Assembly (NCBI GenBank): GCA_002338505.1
Contig: DDIK01000168.1
Span: 1 to 7,265 of the forward strand
From: Bacteriovorax sp. UBA1852
Lineage (GTDB): Bacteria; Bdellovibrionota; Bacteriovoracia; Bacteriovoracales; Bacteriovoracaceae
DNA: 7,265 nucleotides
Direction of reading: 5' to 3'
Of the stretch, positions 1 to 6,070 are shown one piece after another. The notes under the pieces were generated by a model. It had not been told where the DNA came from, made no database searches, and was given only the letters and a program-made list of their open reading frames with translations. Within the stretch, counting starts at the first letter, position 1. The number at the start of each line of letters is the position of its first letter. Both the position numbers and the translations under genes were made by a program.

Positions 1-602
1 TGATACTCTAGTTTTGGATGTTCTTTGATTGATGGATCTATATTCATAGGTTTTTTTGAATTTTCTTTCTTTAAAATAACACGTCTGTATTGTGCATTAA
101 TATCTTTTCCAATCTTTAAGAACGCCTCTCTATTTTGAAGTACTTTATTAAGTTTCTTTCTCACTTCTTTGTCTCTTTTACTTCCTGTGAGTAGTGTTCG
201 CTCATATATATAGCTTAGTTCTCTATCGATGTGAGCTGGGATAATAAAGTATTTTATTTGTGATTTTCGGTCACCTGCAGCCTTTAGAACTTTATTTAAG
301 AGTGTAGGTCTTTTAGTGTTGTTTTTTACTCGCTTTAGATCTCGTTGAAAAATGTTTGGGTCATAGTGATTTTTAAACTCTTGAAGTTTATTCCATTTCT
401 TTAGAAATATATTATATTCATTACGTATGATCGCTTCCGTTTTTTGTGGAGACTTGGTCTTTTGTACTTCAAGGAAATGCTTAAAGTCTTGTTGCTTGTA
501 TCGATATACATTGGCACTTGCTGATAGCGAAATTAGTGCGATAATTAAATTAATAAGTTTCAGGTTTATAAATAACTCCGTTAGAAATGAGTGATGTGCC
601 AT
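1..602 (-). CDS. Secreted, basic protein of unknown family (3' end beyond window)
   Basis: I do not recognise the family. The frame stays open for 200 codons from an ATG at 602-600 to the left edge, which is long for AT-rich DNA and supports a real gene whose C-terminus is missing. The N-terminus carries a Sec-type signal peptide: K and N residues, then a hydrophobic run (LINLIIALISL) and an ASA cleavage site before NVYRYK, so the product is probably exported to the periplasm or outside. The mature part is rich in Lys and Arg, probably helical, without cysteines or membrane segments, and ends in the visible part with KENSKKPMNIDPSIKEHP. The start is uncertain. ATG 602 overlaps the preceding Kelch frame by 53 bp and gives a 30-residue leader. 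An ATA codon at 569-567 lies six bases after GGAG and would give a more typical 19-residue leader. The overlap suggests translational coupling to the Kelch frame. Confidence 0.72.
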   Translation of the reverse strand, partial: MAHHSFLTELFINLKLINLIIALISLSASANVYRYKQQDFKHFLEVQKTKSPQKTEAIIRNEYNIFLKKWNKLQEFKNHYDPNIFQRDLKRVKNNTKRPTLLNKVLKAAGDRKSQIKYFIIPAHIDRELSYIYERTLLTGSKRDKEVRKKLNKVLQNREAFLKIGKDINAQYRRVILKKENSKKPMNIDPSIKEHPKLEY

Positions 603-1659
603 CGTTTGTTCCACCCCATAGGATAAGTCCTATACTATCTCCTGAGTGATTATTTCTGTGACCAAAATTTCTATCTCCAATCGATCCAATCCATGCACTA
701 TTTCGTACACCGCTCATGACACTCACATCTGTCGTTAAGTTCTCAGTTGTGAAATCATGTAAGTTTAGCGCTTTAAATTGATTAACATAATCACCAGAGT
801 CGTCTATTCCACCAAAGATAAAGAGTTTATTATCGGTTACTTGATATGTGTGAGACTTTCTAGCCCCAAGCGTATTAGCGTGATCAGTCCAGGTATCAGT
901 TTGCACGTCATATGTTTTAAGATCGTCGACAACACCTGATCCATCTTCACCACCATATACGATAACTCTTCCTTTTGCATATGCTAGGGCATGGCCATGT
1001 CTTGCTGTTGGGGCATCTGTAGTACTCATTGTTGTCCATGTATTTGAAGGTAGATCTAAAATACCTCCGGTATTTGAACTTCCACCAAACACAGCGATTT
1101 TATTTCTTGCAATATTTACTGCCATTACTCCACTTCCACTTGATGGGGGCGTAACTTGAGAAACGCTAGACCATGTCATCGATTCCAAGTTAAAAATAGC
1201 ACCATCTGTTTGATCAACTCCAGAGTCGTTTTCGCCACCCCAGATAAGGACGTACTTATTTGTTTTAGCAATTGCAAAGTTCTTTCTTGCACTAGGAGCG
1301 TTTAGAGTAGGTAGTGTTGTCCACGTATCTAATGCAGGAGAATAGATCGCGCCTGTATTTAATGAATTACCTGAACTATCTAATCCTCCAAAAACAAAGA
1401 GACCATCTCCTGTCCAAAGAGCACTGTGATTTTCACGACTCGTAGGCGCATTCGTCGAGGTGATATCTGTCCAAACCTTAGAGAATGGATTATATTTTTT
1501 TCCACTATTCGTGACCCCAGAACTGTCACGTCCCCCAAAAACTATCGCATGTTTTCCTGACCATGTTAGTGAATGTCCTTTTCTTTGACTTGGTTCATTC
1601 GTAGAACCTAAGTCTTCAAAGCTATTGTCACTTTGGTTAGAGAGAGGGTTATTTAAATC
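550..1659 (-). CDS. Second seven-blade Kelch beta-propeller, start-less frame continuing the upstream lipoprotein
   Basis: After the TAA at 1660-1662 the same frame stays open for 369 codons to TAA 550-552. It encodes seven Kelch blades, each with a hydrophobic strand and a Gly-Gly doublet or its equivalent (AIVFGG, LFVFGG, VLIWGG, IAVFGG, VIVYGG, LFIFGG, LILWGG), most followed by an aromatic/Trp strand such as DTWTTL. The N-terminal NSFEDLG strand can close the ring with the last blade, so the propeller looks complete. An 11-residue Asn/Ser-rich linker precedes it. There is no ATG, GTG or TTG in frame before TTG 1188, which sits in blade 3 and would leave only about four blades, so it is a poor start. 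There is no signal peptide. No internal frameshift or decay is visible. I infer it is the C-terminal half of the lipoprotein gene, cut off by a recent stop, a sequence error or readthrough. Kelch propellers usually bind proteins or glycans; the ligand is unknown. Confidence 0.7.
   Translation of the reverse strand, partial: DLNNPLSNQSDNSFEDLGSTNEPSQRKGHSLTWSGKHAIVFGGRDSSGVTNSGKKYNPFSKVWTDITSTNAPTSRENHSALWTGDGLFVFGGLDSSGNSLNTGAIYSPALDTWTTLPTLNAPSARKNFAIAKTNKYVLIWGGENDSGVDQTDGAIFNLESMTWSSVSQVTPPSSGSGVMAVNIARNKIAVFGGSSNTGGILDLPSNTWTTMSTTDAPTARHGHALAYAKGRVIVYGGEDGSGVVDDLKTYDVQTDTWTDHANTLGARKSHTYQVTDNKLFIFGGIDDSGDYVNQFKALNLHDFTTENLTTDVSVMSGVRNSAWIGSIGDRNFGHRNNHSGDSIGLILWGGTNDGTSLISNGVIYKPETY
576..579 (-). 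promoter_or_regulatory. Candidate ribosome binding site (GGAG) for the secreted protein
   Basis: GGAG on the minus strand lies inside the last codons of the Kelch frame and six bases before ATA 569-567, and twelve bases before CTG 563-561. Both codons are in frame with the signal peptide. If this site is used, initiation is at a non-ATG codon. The alternative, ATG 602, has only a GGGGTGG stretch eight bases upstream. The motif is short and could be chance. Confidence 0.3.
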
Positions 1660-1662
1660 TTA
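1660..1662 (-). other. In-frame TAA separating two Kelch propellers
   Basis: The codon order on the minus strand is GAG CTT TAA GAT TTA AAT. The reading frame on both sides is the same and codes for Kelch propellers of the same style. The first propeller seems complete at ...CERLEL, so the stop falls exactly at the domain boundary. One substitution (for example from CAA, GAA, AAA or TTA) would be enough to create it. Confidence 0.75.
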
Positions 1663-4600
1663 AAGCTCAAGTCTCTCACAGAAGTTTGAAGTCTTACTTG
1701 TTCCAAAGCAGAGTATGGCATCCGAACCATCGTATTCATATGATGCAGAGCCTGAGTTAAAGGTCCCAGGACTTGTAAGTCGTAACCAGGAATCATCCTC
1801 AATATTATAAGAATAATTACGTGATCCTAAGTGATAGAGAATATGTGAGCCCGTATGAATCAATCGAGCTTGACCATATGGAGAAAAAGGTGGCTGAGTC
1901 ATTGTCTCCCATGTATCTGTATAAGGATTGTAAATTCCTGTTTTGTCTCCAGAACCAGAGCCCCATGCACCAGTAAAAATTAAACGATCTCCTGACCACA
2001 TCATATAGTTATTTGTTTGCACATTATCTTGAGTAAAAGTTGATCTTAGCGGGGCCGTTGCTATTGTTGTCCAAGTATTTGTAAAAATATCGTAACTAAA
2101 GCCACTCGTGGTATTGCCTGATGATTTAGTATTTTGTCCTCCTTGAACAATAATTTTTCTACCGGTAAAAACAACGTCAAATCTATACCTTTTGTCGGGC
2201 ATACCTGCTAGAGTTCGCCATGTATCAGTTACAGGGTTGTAAGCCTGAACGTTGTTGAGGACATTATTCCATACTCCACCAAGAACAATCATTTCTTCAC
2301 CTGTCCAAACAGATCGTCGGTCATGAATGAAGCCCCCAGGAGCGTCGGCGATTCTTCTCCATGTATTGGTTGATGGGTTATAGGCCTGACCTTGCGGTCT
2401 TGCTTCATTACTTTGATCTAGGCCATAGGCAGTAATAAGCTCGTGTCCAGTCCACACATAAACTGCATTATATTTATTTCTTGTAATTGGGCCCACTGCG
2501 AGAGTAGACCATGAGTCTGTTAATTTATCATAGATGTAGCCATCGTTATATTTACCTGGCCCCCATCCTCCTGAGCCATTCCCTCCGCCCCAGATAATAT
2601 ACTTTTCTCCTGTCCATGCTGAGACAGCGGCCATTCTCGCGGCACTTGCAGGAGGTTGACTTGAGAAGTTGTTCCAAGTTCCAGGAATATAAGTGAATAC
2701 ATCTTCTAAAGTCTCTGAAGCTGTCTTTAATGGATGGTTAATACTTGCTGTAACATCTTTTACGCCAGAACCAGATGGTATATTACAAAATATTCGCGTT
2801 GAGCTTAGAACAACTATATTGTCACAGGTTGTAGAATTAAAAAAAACAGAGGTATTTGGCAAAAATCCATCACCATATATGTAGATTGTTTCTCCAGGTG
2901 AGCCAAGGGTCTTTGAAATGCTATTCACAGCAAAGGCAGTCTTTGACACATTGATATCCATTGTATCTGTTGAGCCTTCAATGTCTGTAACTTGTAAGGT
3001 TACAGTTTCAGCAATCATTGATGTCGTAAATTGAATTACATCCGGTTGAGTGTCACTTATTTTAACAGATCCATTACCTGAAATGATATCTATACTATAA
3101 GGTCCTACTCCACCAATAATATCAAAATTATATGACCAACCTCCTGCTTCAATGGTTTCACTCGGATAGCTTGTAAAGACTTTTAGTGTTTGTGAATCTG
3201 CAAACCAGTCAATATCAAATCCTGAAGACTCATTTGTAGCATCTGAACTAAAATCTAAATAGATCACATCCGTTCCAGTATCCAGAGGTGACGGAGTCGG
3301 TGAGTTGCTGTCATATGAAGCAATCACTGAACCATCTGAAGGGTTATGAATAGATAAGGTATCTCCGGTTCCAAGGGAAAGCGTATTAAATGTAAGAGTA
3401 ATATTTTGATAAGAGTCTGAAGAGATATATGATCTACAGTTGAGGTTAGGGGCATAATCACTATCTCCGCCTTCATCTTTTAGGTTTCCGACATCTGTGG
3501 AGTAAAATGCAAATCCAGAACATCCACCAGCTGTACTGTAATTAGAGTTAACTGTAATTGTACTTTGAACTTTTGCTCCGACATTATCAGTTACTTCGAC
3601 AACGGCAGTCGTTGCACTTGAGGGAGCTGTATAAAGTCCTGATGGTGAAATTGATCCAGCACCAGAGGTTATTGCATATGTGTAGGGAGGCGTACCGCCT
3701 AAGCCTTTAATTTGCCATTTTGCATCTTGATTGATTGTAATAGTGTTTGGATCTACATTCAAAGCTAAAGCTGCGCCATCTGAGAGTGTGACTGAAAAAT
3801 CTACTGGATCTAGAGTTGCCCCAATAAGGTTTGTAACATTAATTCCAAAAGTTTCTCCGCCATCACTTAAAGGGTTATCGTTAATTGTTGCGACAGAGAT
3901 GGTTGTTGTCGTTTCACCAGCTGGTATAGGTACGGACGAGCCACTTTGTGATTGTAGATCTTGTGGGATACTTGCCGTTTGGGCAGCAACTGACCAATCA
4001 AAGCTAACATCGGTTGAGGCCACATAGCTTAGGGTGAAAGTTATTGTTGCATTCGAGCCTTCTATAACGCTACCACTTATTGAAGGCGTTAAAACTGGGA
4101 CGGCATCATTATTTACAATTGTTCCAGTTGCTGTGTTTGATGTGATATTTGCACCATCTACTGAGTCGATTGTTAGCACAAGAGTTTCATCAGGCTCTAT
4201 TTTTGTATCTTCTATAGTTGAAATTACTACTGAAGTAGTAGTGCTGCCCGCAGGTATTGTTAGGTTTGATGTTACTAGTGAATTATAGTCATCGTCTGTC
4301 AGCATAGCTGTTTCATTTGCAAGACTGAGGTTTAAAGTGACATCTTTTGCACAAGTCGATTCACTCAGCGTAACTGTAAAAACTAAATCATTGCCCTCTG
4401 AAGAGGAGGTATCACTTATGCTTATATCCGGAGTGACTTCACCATAGGACATGATGGCAAGTGCTGGTTCATGTGTGCCATAGTTCATTTGAGAGCATTT
4501 TCCGATGAATGTTGTAGAGCTCGTTGTCTTGAGTCTCTCGTTGATAGTGAGGTCATGACCATTAAGATCAATAGTCCCAGTGTATTCTTCTTCAAACTCT

Positions 4601-4869
4601 AGAGATGCTACCTCGATATCTGAGCTTAATGAAAAGTTACAACTGATACAGTCTTTAGAGATCAAAACATTGGACTCTTTGTTTGGTGTTTTTTTATTTT
4701 TCCAATTGTTAATGTTTAGAAAATTGTTATCTTCAAGGCCTAACCATGTTGGTCTTTCATTACCTTCTGTGCTTTCAGTAATCGCCTCTTGTAATTGCTC
4801 AAAGGCAAACTCAACTTTTGAGCCACAAGAAACTAAAAATATTAGTAGTAGATAATTTATTACTTTCAT
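1660..4869 (-). CDS. Large modular surface lipoprotein: Calx-beta, CUB-like, IPT/TIG and Kelch propeller
   Basis: The 1069-residue product starts with a lipoprotein signal (MKVINYLLLIFLVSC; lipobox LVSC, Cys15 lipidated), so it is probably anchored in the outer membrane. Domains I can see: a beta-rich N-terminal module with a CISC motif (about 40-121); Calx-beta 1 (147-256, with IEPDETL) and Calx-beta 2 (258-364); an Ig-like domain (367-441, GGTPPYTY...GLYTAP); a CUB-like domain (448-557, with Cys450/Cys478, DEGGDSDY, GD503 and a closing GFDIDW); a second Ig-like domain (565-642); IPT/TIG (645-728); and a seven-blade Kelch propeller (730-1069) closed by N-terminal TWNNF and C-terminal ERLEL strands. 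No catalytic domain is seen, so an adhesion or ligand-binding role is inferred. AGGGA lies three bases before the ATG, a weak and close ribosome site. A 166-bp gap upstream allows its own promoter. The same frame continues past the stop into another propeller. Confidence 0.93.
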   Translation of the reverse strand: MKVINYLLLIFLVSCGSKVEFAFEQLQEAITESTEGNERPTWLGLEDNNFLNINNWKNKKTPNKESNVLISKDCISCNFSLSSDIEVASLEFEEEYTGTIDLNGHDLTINERLKTTSSTTFIGKCSQMNYGTHEPALAIMSYGEVTPDISISDTSSSEGNDLVFTVTLSESTCAKDVTLNLSLANETAMLTDDDYNSLVTSNLTIPAGSTTTSVVISTIEDTKIEPDETLVLTIDSVDGANITSNTATGTIVNNDAVPVLTPSISGSVIEGSNATITFTLSYVASTDVSFDWSVAAQTASIPQDLQSQSGSSVPIPAGETTTTISVATINDNPLSDGGETFGINVTNLIGATLDPVDFSVTLSDGAALALNVDPNTITINQDAKWQIKGLGGTPPYTYAITSGAGSISPSGLYTAPSSATTAVVEVTDNVGAKVQSTITVNSNYSTAGGCSGFAFYSTDVGNLKDEGGDSDYAPNLNCRSYISSDSYQNITLTFNTLSLGTGDTLSIHNPSDGSVIASYDSNSPTPSPLDTGTDVIYLDFSSDATNESSGFDIDWFADSQTLKVFTSYPSETIEAGGWSYNFDIIGGVGPYSIDIISGNGSVKISDTQPDVIQFTTSMIAETVTLQVTDIEGSTDTMDINVSKTAFAVNSISKTLGSPGETIYIYGDGFLPNTSVFFNSTTCDNIVVLSSTRIFCNIPSGSGVKDVTASINHPLKTASETLEDVFTYIPGTWNNFSSQPPASAARMAAVSAWTGEKYIIWGGGNGSGGWGPGKYNDGYIYDKLTDSWSTLAVGPITRNKYNAVYVWTGHELITAYGLDQSNEARPQGQAYNPSTNTWRRIADAPGGFIHDRRSVWTGEEMIVLGGVWNNVLNNVQAYNPVTDTWRTLAGMPDKRYRFDVVFTGRKIIVQGGQNTKSSGNTTSGFSYDIFTNTWTTIATAPLRSTFTQDNVQTNNYMMWSGDRLIFTGAWGSGSGDKTGIYNPYTDTWETMTQPPFSPYGQARLIHTGSHILYHLGSRNYSYNIEDDSWLRLTSPGTFNSGSASYEYDGSDAILCFGTSKTSNFCERLEL

Positions 4870-4893
4870 ATGTCCCTAATTTTATTACGGATC

Positions 4894-4911
4894 GGATCTT
4901 TGAAAGATTCC
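4894..4911. promoter_or_regulatory. Imperfect inverted repeat upstream of the lipoprotein gene
   Basis: GGATCTTT and AAAGATTCC flank a single G and are inverted copies except for one extra base. The dyad lies 25-42 bp before the lipoprotein ATG. A one-base centre does not suit a hairpin, so an operator-like protein site is the more likely function, if any. No clear -35/-10 pair could be placed beside it: a TTGACT at 4988-4983 on the minus strand has no good -10 at normal spacing. Chance is possible in AT-rich DNA. Confidence 0.28.
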
Positions 4912-5022
4912 TCAAATAGGAAAATTTGATTATGAAGTAATAGCTATAACTTATGATTTAAACCTTAAGAGCACTTGTTTATAGTCAACTATTATTTAGC
5001 GACAGATATGCCATCTATTCTT

Positions 5023-5038
5023 GTCATGACTAGTACTA
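5023..5038. repeat. Two adjacent 8-bp palindromes at the LRR gene end
   Basis: GTCATGAC and TAGTACTA are perfect palindromes placed back to back. The second overlaps the TAG stop of the leucine-rich-repeat gene. They do not form a GC-rich stem with a T-tract, so I do not call a terminator. The arrangement may be chance. Confidence 0.25.
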
Positions 5039-5593
5039 AATTAAGTTAAACTCTCTCTTGATTTCGCTTAGTTGCTCCTCATTAAAGGGGATAGCATCTA
5101 GTGAGAGATAGTTGAGGTCTTCGAAATCTTCTCTTTTAAAGTCAAAATTCGTAAGTGGATTATTATCAAGAATCAATCTCTTAAGGCTTGAAGCATTTGC
5201 AAAATAGCTTGGTATCCGATCAATACTGTTTTTTGAGATATCAAGGATCTCTAAGGTTAAGAGTGACTTTTTGATGAAGGTTGGAAATGTAGAGAGCTTG
5301 ACGTTTGTTAGGTATATATTTTTTAAATCTTTTAAATCAGATAGGTTTGGTAAGAGATCATTTATAAATTGATTTTCTTTTATTCTAATTTCATGAAAGT
5401 CTTGATGTGAGATAAGCTCTTTAGGTAGGTTTTTGAGCTTTGGACAATAAAGTCTGAGACTTTGTATTTTAGAGTTACCTTGAAACTCTAAAGTCTCTAG
5501 ACTCTTGGAGATGATTTCTAATGTCTCGCATTCATTTAAATCTGACTCATGTATAATAAGTTGTTTCTTTCGAGTTTTAAATGATTGAATCAT
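5036..5593 (-). CDS. Small leucine-rich-repeat protein
   Basis: The 185-residue product has no signal peptide or membrane segment, so it is probably cytoplasmic. From about residue 44 it is made of roughly five to six leucine-rich repeats of 22-24 residues. The clearest are LEILDISKNSIDRIPSYF (114-131) and LKRLILDNNPLTNF (137-150), which match the LxxLxLxxNxLxxLP pattern. Others are weaker (LRLYCPKLKNLPKEL, HEIRIKENQFINDLLP, LKNIYLTNVKLSTFP). The repeats form a curved solenoid that normally binds another protein. No effector, enzyme or E3 domain is attached, so the partner is unknown. The basic start (KTRKK) is followed by a short region that may cap the solenoid. The ATG has no clear Shine-Dalgarno sequence; a second, out-of-frame ATG lies seven bases upstream. 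The gene follows panD by 72 AT-rich bases, which could hold a promoter, and it has no evident link to panD function. Confidence 0.85.
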   Translation of the reverse strand: MIQSFKTRKKQLIIHESDLNECETLEIISKSLETLEFQGNSKIQSLRLYCPKLKNLPKELISHQDFHEIRIKENQFINDLLPNLSDLKDLKNIYLTNVKLSTFPTFIKKSLLTLEILDISKNSIDRIPSYFANASSLKRLILDNNPLTNFDFKREDFEDLNYLSLDAIPFNEEQLSEIKREFNLI

Positions 5594-5665
5594 ATTTCAT
5601 TTATACTGTTCTTTTAAAAAGTATATAAGATGGAATTTAGTACCTGTTTGTAGTGACTCTTGATT

Positions 5666-6007
5666 TTAAAGAAACTGAATAAACTCATTTTTCGAGTTTA
5701 CAAGTATCTGTTTAGCCTCATATGGAGTTTCACTCATAGTAAAGCCTATGATGATGACTTCATCACCTTTTTTGACGAGATGAGCGGCAGCACCATTGAC
5801 GCAAATTTCACCACTTCCTCTTTGACCTTTGATGACATAAGTCTCAATTCGCGCGCCACTTGTATTAGAAACAATGAGCACTTTCTGGCCTGGCCATAAA
5901 TCTACGAGATCGAGTAGCTCCTCATCAATTGTTATTGAGCCAATGTAGCCAAGATCTGCTTGAGTAACGATAGCTTTGTGAATTTTTGATTGTAATACTT
6001 CTCTCAT
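5666..6007 (-). CDS. panD: Aspartate 1-decarboxylase proenzyme
   Basis: This cytoplasmic enzyme decarboxylates L-aspartate to beta-alanine, the precursor that PanC joins to pantoate on the route to pantothenate and coenzyme A. The proenzyme is a small double-psi beta-barrel protein that cleaves itself between Gly and Ser to create a pyruvoyl group. Here the site is Gly23-Ser24 in LGYIGSITID. Other family residues are present: Lys8 and His10 (SKIHK), Tyr21, Arg53 (SGARIETY), Tyr57, Asn71 in VNGAAAH, which match the E. coli enzyme shifted by one position. At 113 residues it is slightly shorter than E. coli PanD (126) but has the full core. The start MREVLQSKIHK is the usual family N-terminus. 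Only a poor ribosome site precedes it. serB ends 63 bp upstream, so the two may share a transcript; panB and panC are not in the window. Confidence 0.97.
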   Translation of the reverse strand: MREVLQSKIHKAIVTQADLGYIGSITIDEELLDLVDLWPGQKVLIVSNTSGARIETYVIKGQRGSGEICVNGAAAHLVKKGDEVIIIGFTMSETPYEAKQILVNSKNEFIQFL

Positions 6008-6070
6008 AACCGGTCTGTTTTAGTATGCTATGTGTAACTTTGCAATATTGAATTTCATATCTACTGTATT

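Noticed and set aside
550..1188. Kelch gene starting at TTG 1188
   Set aside because: The TTG lies within the last strand of blade 3; continuous Kelch coding in the same frame runs 157 codons further upstream, so this start would cut the propeller to about four blades.
1655..1665. Programmed stop-codon readthrough signal
   Set aside because: The stop is TAA followed by GAT, not a known leaky context such as UGA-CUA or UAG-CAR-YYA, and I see no strong stem-loop after it. Readthrough stays only one of several options.
1640..1680. Frameshift between the two Kelch frames
   Set aside because: Both frames are in the same phase, so no insertion or deletion is needed; only the TAA codon separates them.
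1660..2679. Repetitive DNA such as TCTCCTGTCCA-like motifs read as a DNA repeat array or CRISPR
   Set aside because: The recurring motif encodes the WTGE-type turn of each Kelch blade; copies are degenerate and spaced by blade length, so it is a protein-level repeat.
3731..4288. Plus-strand reading frames opposite the lipoprotein gene
   Set aside because: They are low-complexity antisense shadows of the Calx-beta region, rich in Val/Ser/Thr, and lack ribosome sites or recognisable domains.
4870..5035. Rho-independent terminator after the LRR gene
   Set aside because: Only short AT-rich dyads (AGAT/ATCT, GTCATGAC) are present, with no GC-rich stem followed by a T-tract on the minus strand.
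5660..5899. Plus-strand 79-codon frame
   Set aside because: It is fully antisense to panD, whose identity is certain, and has no features of its own.
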